In this document: positions 1 through 5,789 of the stretch, one piece after another
How positions within the stretch are numbered: the first letter of the stretch is position 1
Layout: every line of letters starts with the position of its first letter
Assembly: GCA_903890265.1 (NCBI GenBank)
Contig: CAITAM010000118.1
Coordinates: 1-5,789 of the forward strand
Reading direction: 5' to 3'
Length of the DNA stretch: 5,789 nt
From: an uncultured Pseudomonadota bacterium
GTDB taxonomy: Bacteria > Pseudomonadota > Gammaproteobacteria > Steroidobacterales > Steroidobacteraceae
The notes under the pieces: model-generated
What the model saw: the letters and a program-made list of their open reading frames with translations, nothing else
What the model was told of the DNA's origin: nothing
The model's database searches: none
Position numbers and translations under genes: made by a program

Positions 1-1302
1 ATCTCCTACGTCCGCGACATCACCACGTTTTCGATCGGCGCGATCGGCTTTCTGCTGCTGGCCCATCTGATCATCACGGCCACCACCAACGCGGTGAACC
101 TGACCGACGGCCTCGACGGGCTGGCGGGCGGGACGGTGTTCCTGTGCCTGTGCGCGCTCGCCTGGCTGTCATTCATTACCGGGCAGCACACGCTGACCGG
201 GCTTTGTCTCAGTTTCTCCGGGGCGACGCTGGGCTTCCTGCGCTTCAATACCCATCCGGCTACGGTGTTCATGGGGGACGCGGGCAGCCAGCTGCTCGGC
301 TATGCGATCGGTGGCCTCGCCATCCTCGCCACGCAGGAGAGCAGCGCAGCGGTGAGCGCCTCACTGCCGATTCTGCTACTGGGCATTCCCATTCTGGACA
401 CGACGCAGGTGATGGTGCGGCGCCTGATGGCGGGCAAGTCGCCCTTTCGCCCCGACCGGAGTCACCTCCATCACCGGCTGCTCGGTATTGGCTTCGAGCA
501 TCATGAAGCGGTCATGGCGATCTATCTCGCCCAACTGCTGTTGCTCATTGTGGCCTACGCCGAGCTGTATCAGCCTGACAACGTCATCCTCCTGACTTAT
601 GCGCTTTTCTGCGGTGCGTTCCTTGGCGTTCTGTCGTTCGCGGAGCGGCGCGGGCTGCGGATCCGGGAGCTTGGCCAGAGAGTCGCGGAAGCGGCGCCGC
701 TCGCCCGGCTGGTCGAGCGGGCGTACTCGAGCGGTGCACTGCTGCGCGCGGCGATCGGCCTTCTGGTGGCCGGCCTTGCCGGGTTTGCGGTGCTTACGGT
801 GACCGGCCTCAGTGGGGCGACTCCGGACATCCGCGTTTCGGTTGCGGCACTGGTGGTGGTGGCCGCGGCACTGGTCGTGCGGCGTCGTGACTGGCCGCTG
901 GGACTCGCGGATAAAGGTGTGCTGTACGCGACGATTGCGGCCTATGTGTACTGCGGCGCGGCATTCAGGCCGGATGACGTCTTCCGGCATCACGCCGACT
1001 GGTTCGTGCTGCTCGTCGTCGCGCTGGCGACGGTGGTGGCGCTGCGCAGCCAGCAGCGCCGGGGATTTGACGTAACCTCGCTCGATCTCCTCGTGTTGTT
1101 TGTGACGCTCGTGATTCCAAACCTGCCCGGCGTATCCGGGCTGATCAACGTGTCGCCGCTGCAGCTGGCGAAGCTGGTGGTCTTCTTCTACGGCATCGAG
1201 CTCGTGCTGACCGTGCCCAGAATCAGCCCGCTGGCGATTCGTCTGGCCACCGCCGCGGCGCTGGCGGCGCTGTGGGGCGGTCTCGCGTGGGTTTCGGTCT
1301 GA
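1..1302 (+). CDS. GT4-family polyprenyl-phosphate sugar-1-phosphate transferase (WecA/MraY superfamily), 5'-truncated, with long C-terminal membrane extension
   Basis: The reading frame is open from base 1, so the N-terminus lies outside the window; 433 residues are visible. Enzymes of this superfamily move a sugar-1-phosphate from a UDP-sugar to undecaprenyl phosphate in the inner membrane, the first step of lipid-linked glycan synthesis. Visible signatures, counting from the first codon: NAVNLTDGLDGLAGG at residues 30-44 with the catalytic-type Asp36 and Asp39, FMGDAGS around Asp93, and SPFRPDRSHLHH ending at residue 158. The HLHH motif and the FNTHPATVF stretch point to WecA/WbpL-type transferases rather than true MraY, although NLTDGLDGL is MraY-like. 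After about residue 215 a further roughly 215 residues contain several hydrophobic segments with no motif I recognise; classical WecA ends near 360 residues in total. It precedes a fused exosortase on the same strand, which fits an EPS locus. The sugar specificity cannot be read from the sequence. Confidence 0.9.
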   Translation: MSYVRDITTFSIGAIGFLLLAHLIITATTNAVNLTDGLDGLAGGTVFLCLCALAWLSFITGQHTLTGLCLSFSGATLGFLRFNTHPATVFMGDAGSQLLGYAIGGLAILATQESSAAVSASLPILLLGIPILDTTQVMVRRLMAGKSPFRPDRSHLHHRLLGIGFEHHEAVMAIYLAQLLLLIVAYAELYQPDNVILLTYALFCGAFLGVLSFAERRGLRIRELGQRVAEAAPLARLVERAYSSGALLRAAIGLLVAGLAGFAVLTVTGLSGATPDIRVSVAALVVVAAALVVRRRDWPLGLADKGVLYATIAAYVYCGAAFRPDDVFRHHADWFVLLVVALATVVALRSQQRRGFDVTSLDLLVLFVTLVIPNLPGVSGLINVSPLQLAKLVVFFYGIELVLTVPRISPLAIRLATAAALAALWGGLAWVSV

Positions 1303-1363
1303 TACTTTGATTAGAATGACGCGGGGCAGGTCCGACAGCGGACCGGCCGCGGGAAACCGGACA

Positions 1364-2977
1364 ATGACAACAATGAACAGTCAAACAGGGGCCGCATCGC
1401 CCACCGACACGGTGTCGCTGCGCCTTTGGCGCCCCTCCGTCGTGACGTGGTTGCTGCTTGGCATCGCATTGCTGGTATCGGCCTGGCCGTTCATGGAGTC
1501 GCTTGCCTGGCTCTGGGAGTCCTGGAGCGGGTCGGAAGAGTACAGCCACGGCGTGATCATGCCGTTGCTCACCGTGTTCCTGATCTGGACGCGGCGCGAG
1601 CAGCTGGAGGAAACGCGTCTCGGCGGCAGCTGGGCGGGTGTCGTCCTGGTAGTAGTCGCCTGCCTGCTGTATGCGGCAGGGCGACTGGCGGCGCTGCACG
1701 TCATTGACAATCTCGGCTTCTGGCTGCTGCTCTGCGGCATCGCGCTCGCGATGACGGGGCTGCAGGCGTTTCGGATCATCGCGCTGCCCATGGTGCTCCT
1801 GCTGCTGGCGATTCCGCTGCCCACGTTCTTCCTTAACAATATCTCCTCGACCCTGCAGACCTGGTCGTCGCAGCTCGGCGTTGCCGTCATCCGCTTCTTT
1901 GGCATCAGCGTCCTGCTGCTGGGCAACGTCATCGATCTCGGCCAGTACAAGCTCGAGGTGGCCGAGGCCTGCAGCGGGGTGCGCTACCTTTTCCCGCTCG
2001 TGACGATCGGCATGCTGATGGCCTATCTCTATCACGGCGCGTGGTGGAAGCGCGTCGTGATCGCGCTCTCCAGCCTGCCGCTGACCCTGCTGATGAACAG
2101 CCTGCGGATCGGCTCGATCGGTGTCATGGTCGATCGCTGGGGTCCTTCACTGGCCGAAGGCTTCGTGCACGAGTTCCAGGGCTGGGCGATGTTCATGCTC
2201 ACCGGAGCGTTGATGCTCGGACTGCTCGGGCTGCTGCACCGCATGGGTGGCGCGACGATGTCGTGGCGCGAGGCGTTTGGCATCCCGCCGCCGGCCGTTC
2301 GCCCGCCTGGCACGTCCGTCACGGCCGTGCCGCCGCCGCGACCGTTCGTGGTGTCGGTGGTGATCATCTGCCTCGTCGCCGTGCTCGGTGAGTTCGTTCA
2401 CGCGCCGAAGCCGGTACACCCGGCGCGGCAGGCGTTCGTGAATTTTCCGGACCGCATCGACGGCCGCGACGGTCGACGGCAGGGCATGAACGCCGAGTTC
2501 CTCGATGCACTGCAGCTCGACGACTACCTGCTGTCCGATTACGTCGGGGCGGACGCCACCGTGGTGGGTCTCTACATGGCGTACTACAACGACCAGCAGA
2601 CAGGTCGATCCGTGCACTCGCCCAAGTCGTGCCTGCCGGGTGGCGGCTGGGTGATGACCCAGTTCGGCCAGCGCCGGATCGACAACGTCAGCATTGGCGG
2701 GCATCCGCTGTACGTCAACCGCGCGATCATCGAACTCGGCAATGACCGGCAGCTCGTGTACTACTGGTTCCAGCAGCGCGGGCGCTCGATCACGAGCGAG
2801 TTCTCGGTCAAGTGGTATCTGCTGCAGGACGGGCTGCTCCGGCACCGCACGGACGGCGCGCTGGTCCGGGTCATCACGCCGCTGCCGGTGGGTTCCGACC
2901 TTGCCGCGGGGGACGCCCGGTTGGCCTCGTTCATCCGGGCCATGGGGTCCTCGCTGCCCGATTACGTACCGAACTGA
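1364..2977 (+). CDS. xrtD: Exosortase fused to a C-terminal EpsI domain, XrtD-like (VPLPA-CTERM type)
   Basis: Exosortases are multi-pass inner-membrane cysteine transpeptidases that process proteins with a PEP-CTERM-like tail, usually in EPS-producing bacteria. Taking ATG 1364 gives 537 residues. Residues 1-305 are the polytopic exosortase domain. It has the early EYSHG motif and the catalytic triad: Cys203 in AEACSGVRYL, Arg248 in MNSLRIGSIG, and His269 in EGFVHEFQGW. A proline-rich linker (about 308-327) leads to one more membrane segment (about 329-345). A periplasmic EpsI-type domain follows, with the hallmark HSPKSCLPGGGW at 418-429 (Cys423). EpsI is usually a separate protein; the fusion is the arrangement I know for XrtD, so the subtype call rests on architecture and length. 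No VPLPA-tailed substrate is encoded here. Start choice: the frame also allows TTG 1307 and ATG 1316, but only ATG 1364 has a purine-rich site (GGGAAA, 7 bases upstream). Probably co-transcribed with the transferase, 61 bases upstream. Confidence 0.9.
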   Translation: MTTMNSQTGAASPTDTVSLRLWRPSVVTWLLLGIALLVSAWPFMESLAWLWESWSGSEEYSHGVIMPLLTVFLIWTRREQLEETRLGGSWAGVVLVVVACLLYAAGRLAALHVIDNLGFWLLLCGIALAMTGLQAFRIIALPMVLLLLAIPLPTFFLNNISSTLQTWSSQLGVAVIRFFGISVLLLGNVIDLGQYKLEVAEACSGVRYLFPLVTIGMLMAYLYHGAWWKRVVIALSSLPLTLLMNSLRIGSIGVMVDRWGPSLAEGFVHEFQGWAMFMLTGALMLGLLGLLHRMGGATMSWREAFGIPPPAVRPPGTSVTAVPPPRPFVVSVVIICLVAVLGEFVHAPKPVHPARQAFVNFPDRIDGRDGRRQGMNAEFLDALQLDDYLLSDYVGADATVVGLYMAYYNDQQTGRSVHSPKSCLPGGGWVMTQFGQRRIDNVSIGGHPLYVNRAIIELGNDRQLVYYWFQQRGRSITSEFSVKWYLLQDGLLRHRTDGALVRVITPLPVGSDLAAGDARLASFIRAMGSSLPDYVPN

Positions 2978-2984
2978 AGGTCGC

Positions 2985-3007
2985 GGCACCGGCCCGGAAC
3001 CGTTGCC
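2985..3007 (+). terminator. Imperfect hairpin after the exosortase gene, possible weak terminator
   Basis: GGCACCGG (2985-2992) pairs with CCGTTGCC (3000-3007) across a 7-base loop. This gives an 8-bp stem with one C/T mismatch, starting 8 bases after the exosortase stop. No U-rich tract follows, so it is not a canonical intrinsic terminator. It could be a transcript-end stabiliser or chance in GC-rich DNA. Its right arm overlaps the possible -35 of the next gene. Confidence 0.3.
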
Positions 3008-3032
3008 TCCGTGCGCGGTCCACGGGTATATA
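3003..3032 (+). promoter_or_regulatory. Possible sigma-70-like promoter for phoU
   Basis: This is an AT-richer patch in otherwise GC-rich DNA. TTGCCT (3003-3008, resembling TTGACA) is separated by 18 bases from TATATA (3027-3032). An overlapping TATACT (3029-3034) is a better -10 match but would need a 20-base spacer. It sits about 30 bases before the phoU start. I see no Pho-box-like direct repeat next to it. This is inferred from consensus similarity only. Confidence 0.35.
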
Positions 3033-3048
3033 CTCGGGTGCAAGTATC

Positions 3049-3054
3049 AAGGAG
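3049..3054 (+). promoter_or_regulatory. Strong Shine-Dalgarno of phoU
   Basis: AAGGAG lies six bases before ATG 3061. It fixes the phoU start against the longer in-frame extension that would begin at 2812, inside the exosortase gene. Confidence 0.85.
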
Positions 3055-3060
3055 CCTTCC

Positions 3061-3786
3061 ATGGACGCCGCAGGTCTCGGGCAGCACATTTCGCGGCGCT
3101 TTGATGAGGACCTGGAGTCGCTCCGCGCCCGGGTGCTCGCCATGGGCGGCCTCGTCGAGCAGCACCTGCAGTCGGCCGTTTCGGCGCTGGTGGACGGGGA
3201 CAGCGACCTCGGCCAGCAGGTCGCGCGCGAGGACTACCGCGTCAACGAGATGGAGGTGCAGATCGACGAGGAGTGCAGTCGCCTGCTCGCGACCCGCGCC
3301 CCCACGGCGTCTGACCTTCGGCTGATCGTTGCGATTATCAAGACCATCACCGATCTCGAGCGCATTGGAGACGAGGCCGAAAAAGTGGCGCTGATCGCCG
3401 CTCGGCTCGCCACCATGGAGCGGCCGGCGGACCGCTACCGGGAGATCAAGCACCTCGGTCGGCTGACGCAGCGACTGGTGCACGATTCACTGGACGCGTT
3501 CGCGAGGCTCGATGCGGACGCCGCGCTCAGGATCTGCCGTGAGGACCGGGTGATCGACGAGGAGTACGAGGCGATTCAGCGCCAGTGCATCACCTTCATG
3601 ATGGAGGATCCGCGCACGATGCGTCGGGCGCTGGACGTGCTCTGGGTGGCGCGGGCACTCGAGCGAATCGGCGATCACGCCAAGAACATCAGTGAGTACA
3701 TCGTCTATATGGTGCACGGCAAAGACATCAGGCACATTGCGCTCGATGACGTCGAGCGCGAACTGAAGCGTACGGGACGGCTCTGA
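3061..3786 (+). CDS. phoU: Phosphate-signalling regulator PhoU
   Basis: PhoU is a cytoplasmic, metal-binding, all-helical protein. It links the PstSCAB phosphate transporter to the PhoR/PhoB two-component system and damps the Pho response when phosphate is plentiful. The 241-residue length is typical of the family. It shows the expected two three-helix repeats, each with a signature metal-binding motif: DLERIGDEAEK (residues 98-108) and ALERIGDHAKN (199-209), the latter followed by ISEYIVYMVHGKDIRH. The N-terminal HISRRFDEDLESLRARVLAMGG is also family-typical. The start is set by AAGGAG six bases upstream. PhoU genes commonly close a pstSCAB operon. Here the upstream gene is an exosortase and the next gene, one base later, is dsbB, so no Pst partner is visible. 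No motif residue looks lost, so I expect a functional protein. Confidence 0.95.
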   Translation: MDAAGLGQHISRRFDEDLESLRARVLAMGGLVEQHLQSAVSALVDGDSDLGQQVAREDYRVNEMEVQIDEECSRLLATRAPTASDLRLIVAIIKTITDLERIGDEAEKVALIAARLATMERPADRYREIKHLGRLTQRLVHDSLDAFARLDADAALRICREDRVIDEEYEAIQRQCITFMMEDPRTMRRALDVLWVARALERIGDHAKNISEYIVYMVHGKDIRHIALDDVERELKRTGRL

Positions 3787-3787
3787 C

Positions 3788-4342
3788 GTGCTGGGCAAGT
3801 CGCGGCTGAAATCCGGCGGCCCGTTCCTCAGTGACCGGCCCGCCGGGAGCCGGCGCTGGAACGGGCTTGGGCTGTTGCTGTGTGCTGCGGCGATGGCGTA
3901 CGCACTTTACGAGCAGCACGTCCGGGGCCTCGAGCCCTGTCACCTGTGTATCTTTCAGCGGGTGGTCGTGATCGCGCTCGGCAGCACGTTCGCCGTCGCG
4001 TTCGTCCATAACCCGCGGCGCGGCGGCGGGCGGGTGTACGCGGTTATTTTGGCGGCACTCGGCCTCGTCGGCATCGCGATCGCGGGGCGTCACGTCTGGC
4101 TGCAGATGCAGCCGCCGGGGTCGGTAGGCGCCTGCGGCGCGAGCCTTGACGTCATGTTCCAGATGCTGCCGCCGAGCGACGTCCTGATCCGCGTGTTCAA
4201 GGGTGGGGCGGAGTGCCAGAAGGTGGACTGGACCTTCCTCGGCCTGTCGATGCCAGCCTGGCTCATTCCCCTGTTCGCGCTGCTGGGCGGCGCCGGGGCG
4301 GCGGTGAACTGGGTCCGGCCCAAGCGCCTGCTGCGTTACTGA
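3788..4342 (+). CDS. dsbB: Disulfide bond formation protein DsbB
   Basis: DsbB is a four-helix inner-membrane oxidase that reoxidises periplasmic DsbA and passes the electrons to quinone. The 184-residue product has the first redox pair in PCHLCIFQR (Cys51, Cys54), followed by Arg58, the position of the quinone-associated arginine. The second periplasmic pair is Cys116 (GACGAS) and Cys143 (GAECQKVDWTFLGLSMP). Membrane segments fall at about 27-43, 58-73, 83-102 and 157-175, matching the family topology. The GTG start follows the phoU stop after one base, with only a weak GGGA upstream, so translation is probably coupled to phoU. The next in-frame ATG (codon 36) lies inside the first membrane helix and is an unlikely start. 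The basic N-terminal tail of about 23 residues is longer than in E. coli. A dsbA partner is not in the window. Confidence 0.93.
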   Translation: MLGKSRLKSGGPFLSDRPAGSRRWNGLGLLLCAAAMAYALYEQHVRGLEPCHLCIFQRVVVIALGSTFAVAFVHNPRRGGGRVYAVILAALGLVGIAIAGRHVWLQMQPPGSVGACGASLDVMFQMLPPSDVLIRVFKGGAECQKVDWTFLGLSMPAWLIPLFALLGGAGAAVNWVRPKRLLRY

Positions 4343-4366
4343 GCGGGGCCCCGTCCCGCGCCGCCG

Positions 4367-4750
4367 CTAGTCCGTGGCGGGAGCGGCACGGGCAAAGTCA
4401 GCGGACCGCGCGGCCGTCATCGGCTCCTCGCGCACCGGCGTGAGCGCCGCGCCGCGCCGCCCCTCGACCGCGTCCGGGGCCGTCTCCTCGGTGGTCTCGG
4501 CGAGGCTCCCGCACGGACGCAGCAGCTTCTGCAGCAGGAAGCCCTCCAGCCGCTGCAGCGACACGCGCAGCTCCTGAATCGTCTCGAGGTAGTTTTCAAA
4601 GGCCTCGCGCTGGGTACCGGCGTCGCAGGCGCTCAAGGCACCGGTCAGGACCCGATCAACGGACTGGGTCTCGCGCAGCTGCACGGCGACCTCGCGCTGG
4701 TGCCGCGACAGCGCGGCGCGGCCGCGGGCGCTGAGGAAATCACGGCTCAT
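4367..4750 (-). CDS. Hypothetical 127-residue helical protein, possible coiled coil
   Basis: I do not recognise a family. The frame has strongly G/C-biased third codon positions and a plausible protein composition, which supports coding. From ATG 4750 it encodes 127 residues. Residues about 11-79 look continuously helical and amphipathic, rich in Glu, Gln, Arg and Leu, with the most coiled-coil-like part at FENYLETIQELRVSLQRLE (51-69). Two cysteines (42 and 80) bracket this helix. Residues 81-127 are Ala, Glu, Pro and Thr-rich and probably disordered. There is no signal peptide or membrane segment, so it is presumably cytoplasmic. The open frame extends back to ATG 4915, but the added 55 residues have a non-protein-like composition and no Shine-Dalgarno. 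ATG 4750 itself has only a weak site; a mini-ORF ending in ATGA overlap could deliver ribosomes to it. It converges on dsbB and lies downstream of dapE on the same strand. Confidence 0.6.
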   Translation of the reverse strand: MSRDFLSARGRAALSRHQREVAVQLRETQSVDRVLTGALSACDAGTQREAFENYLETIQELRVSLQRLEGFLLQKLLRPCGSLAETTEETAPDAVEGRRGAALTPVREEPMTAARSADFARAAPATD

Positions 4751-4815
4751 GGGTGCGTTGGCCTGCGACGCGCGTGCGCGGTCGCTCCCGCCGAGGCAGC
4801 GTGTGACTCGATCAT
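4747..4815 (-). CDS. Putative 22-codon leader mini-ORF overlapping the hypothetical gene's start
   Basis: ATG at 4815 is preceded by GGGGGAG at six-base spacing, the best ribosome-binding site on this strand in the gap. The frame runs 22 codons and its TGA overlaps the next gene's ATG as ATGA (4747-4750). The peptide starts MIESHAASAG and continues with Ala, His and Arg; it has no recognisable domain. It could be a translation-coupling leader peptide or a chance frame. The evidence is the spacing and overlap, seen directly; expression is inferred. Confidence 0.35.
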   Translation of the reverse strand: MIESHAASAGATAHARRRPTHP

Positions 4816-4821
4816 CCCGAT

Positions 4822-4828
4822 CTCCCCC
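4822..4828 (-). promoter_or_regulatory. Shine-Dalgarno of the mini-ORF
   Basis: GGGGGAG read on the minus strand lies six bases before the ATG at 4815. It is far stronger than anything ahead of the ATG at 4750 or the ATG at 4915. Confidence 0.45.
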
Positions 4829-4832
4829 GTGC

Positions 4833-4852
4833 CGTGGTTGTGGGTAACCACG
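4833..4852 (-). promoter_or_regulatory. Perfect 7-bp hairpin in the leader of the hypothetical gene
   Basis: On the minus strand CGTGGTT and AACCACG form a perfect 7-bp stem around the 6-base loop ACCCAC. It ends four bases before the GGGGGAG site. It could affect ribosome access or act as a protein-binding inverted repeat. With no T-tract on either side it is not an intrinsic terminator for dapE. The rest of the 4751-4983 gap shows no tRNA, repeat array or clear promoter on either strand. Confidence 0.35.
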
Positions 4853-4983
4853 CGTGTCCCCGCCCTGGACCTGGTCACCGATCGGACGACGCCATCGCGC
4901 TTCGCCCGTCGGCACTCGTATTCACGCGATAGTCGCCGCGGGGCAAGTCAGTGGTGTTACAGCCATGTGGCAGTCGTCGGGTC

Positions 4984-5789
4984 TCAGCTGAGGAGCCGCT
5001 GCAGGATTCCGACGTAAGTGTCCTGAAGCTGGGCCAGTTCGCATACCCGGACGTGTTCGTTGACCTTGTGGATCGAGGCGTTGACGACACCCACCTCGAC
5101 GACCTCGGCACCCATCGGGGCGATGAAGCGGCCGTCCGAGGTGCCGCCGCCCGTCGACAGGACCGGCGCGTGCCCGGTGGTCGCCTGAAGCGCCGCGCTG
5201 ACCGCCGCGGACAGGCGGCCGGGCGGGGTGTAGAAGGGCAGCCCGCTGACGAACCACTCGATCGCGTATTTCACGCCGTGCCGGTCGAGTATCTCGATGA
5301 CCGTGGCCTGCAGCGAGTCCACGGTCTGCGCCGGACAGAAGCGGATGTTGAAGCGGATCTTGGCCTCACCCGGGATGACGTTGGGCGCACCCGTGCCGGC
5401 ATTGAAGTTCGACACCTGGAACGTCGTTGGCTGGAACTGATCGAAGCCGTCGTCCCAGCGACGCAGCGCGAGCTCGGCGAGCGCCGGCGCAATCGCATGG
5501 ACCGGGTTCAGCGCGGTGTCCGGGTAGGCGACGTGGCCCTGGACGCCGTGCACCGTCAGGCGGCCGGACAGCGAGCCCCGACGGCCGATCTTGACGACAT
5601 CCCCGAAGCGCGACTCGCTGGTCGGTTCGCCAACGATGCAAAGGTCGATGGTCTCGCCGCGCGCGCGCAGTGTCTCCACCACGCGGCGGGTGCCGTCGAC
5701 GGACGGCCCTTCCTCGTCGCTCGTGATCAGGAAGGCGATCCGGCCGCGGTGGTCGGGGCAGGTGGCGACAAAGGCCTCGACGGCCGTGA
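4984..5789 (-). CDS. dapE: Succinyl-diaminopimelate desuccinylase DapE, N-terminus beyond window
   Basis: DapE is a cytoplasmic di-zinc M20-family amidohydrolase. It converts N-succinyl-LL-2,6-diaminopimelate to LL-diaminopimelate and succinate, feeding lysine and peptidoglycan synthesis. The frame stays open to the window end; the visible part is 267 residues, so roughly 105-110 N-terminal residues of a protein usually about 375 long are missing, including the first zinc-binding His and Asp. Visible family features: FLITSDEEG with the catalytic/metal Glu pair (codons at 5710-5715), VGEPTS with the metal-ligand Glu (5626-5628), GVQGHVAYP with the dimerisation-domain His, NVIPGEAKIRFNIRF, STGGGTSDGRF, and the C-terminal zinc-ligand His in NASIHKVNEH (5068-5070). 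All motifs are intact. A GTG at 5680-5682 is an internal Val, because conserved DapE sequence continues upstream. The stop overlaps the 10-bp palindrome CTCAGCTGAG, which I take as chance. Confidence 0.95.
   Translation of the reverse strand, partial: TAVEAFVATCPDHRGRIAFLITSDEEGPSVDGTRRVVETLRARGETIDLCIVGEPTSESRFGDVVKIGRRGSLSGRLTVHGVQGHVAYPDTALNPVHAIAPALAELALRRWDDGFDQFQPTTFQVSNFNAGTGAPNVIPGEAKIRFNIRFCPAQTVDSLQATVIEILDRHGVKYAIEWFVSGLPFYTPPGRLSAAVSAALQATTGHAPVLSTGGGTSDGRFIAPMGAEVVEVGVVNASIHKVNEHVRVCELAQLQDTYVGILQRLLS

Noticed and set aside
376..993. 205-codon minus-strand open frame opposite the transferase gene
   Set aside because: Antisense to the conserved GT4 core; composition is not protein-like and no ribosome site is evident.
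1223..2035. Long minus-strand open frame opposite the exosortase gene
   Set aside because: It lies antisense to a gene with clear catalytic motifs. Its translation is rich in Arg, Gln, His and Asp with no domain, as expected for an antisense shadow in GC-rich DNA.
2282..2347. CCG-rich stretch resembling a simple repeat
   Set aside because: It encodes the proline-rich linker between the two domains of the exosortase and is explained by coding.
2147..3043. 298-codon minus-strand open frame opposite the exosortase C-terminal part
   Set aside because: Arg/His/Pro-rich and motif-free, antisense to the EpsI domain; GC-driven absence of stops explains it.
2812..3060. Extended N-terminus for PhoU starting inside the exosortase gene
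   Set aside because: The added residues are a frame-shifted shadow of the exosortase. PhoU homology begins after ATG 3061, which has AAGGAG upstream.
4751..4915. 55-residue N-terminal extension of the hypothetical protein to ATG 4915
   Set aside because: No Shine-Dalgarno, Arg/Gly/Asp-rich low-quality composition, and it would run through the hairpin and mini-ORF region. ATG 4750 is preferred.
4983..4992. Palindrome CTCAGCTGAG at the dapE stop
   Set aside because: Ten bases with no loop, partly coding; no second copy in the window, so it is not supported as an operator or terminator.
4700..5017. Plus-strand open frame across the gap between the hypothetical gene and dapE
   Set aside because: It overlaps both minus-strand genes, has no domain, and its composition is erratic.

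Overview
The window is GC-rich chromosomal DNA from a Gram-negative bacterium. It is most likely a proteobacterium, and Gammaproteobacteria is my best guess. The grounds are a membrane DsbB, a proteobacterial-type DapE, PhoU, and an exosortase of the kind found in EPS-producing Gram-negatives. G or C dominates third codon positions throughout. I see no IS element, CRISPR array, tRNA, rRNA or phage gene.

Left part (1-2977, + strand): the tail of an exopolysaccharide/protein-sorting locus. It opens inside a polyprenyl-phosphate sugar-1-phosphate transferase (GT4, WecA/MraY superfamily) that carries an extra polytopic C-terminal half. Next comes an exosortase with an EpsI-type domain fused to its C-terminus, the architecture of XrtD (the VPLPA-CTERM-specific exosortase). 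The transferase would start a lipid-linked glycan. The exosortase would process C-terminally tagged proteins at the inner membrane, in a pathway known to co-occur with EPS synthesis.

Middle (2978-4342, + strand): an 83-base gap holds an imperfect hairpin, a possible promoter and a strong Shine-Dalgarno. It is followed by phoU (phosphate-signalling regulator), then dsbB (quinone-linked disulfide oxidase) after a single base. No pst or phoBR gene is visible, so phoU appears separated from its usual partners on the side that can be seen.

Right part (4343-5789, - strand): an unrecognised 127-residue, mostly helical protein converges on dsbB with 24 bases between the stops. Ahead of it is a leader with a perfect 7-bp hairpin, a strong Shine-Dalgarno and a 22-codon mini-ORF. 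The mini-ORF's stop overlaps the gene's ATG (ATGA). Beyond lies the C-terminal two thirds of dapE (lysine/diaminopimelate synthesis), cut by the window end.

I found no clearly new multi-gene system. The items most worth a second look are the fused exosortase next to the elongated GT4 protein, the mini-ORF/hairpin leader of the unknown gene, and the phoU-dsbB pairing.
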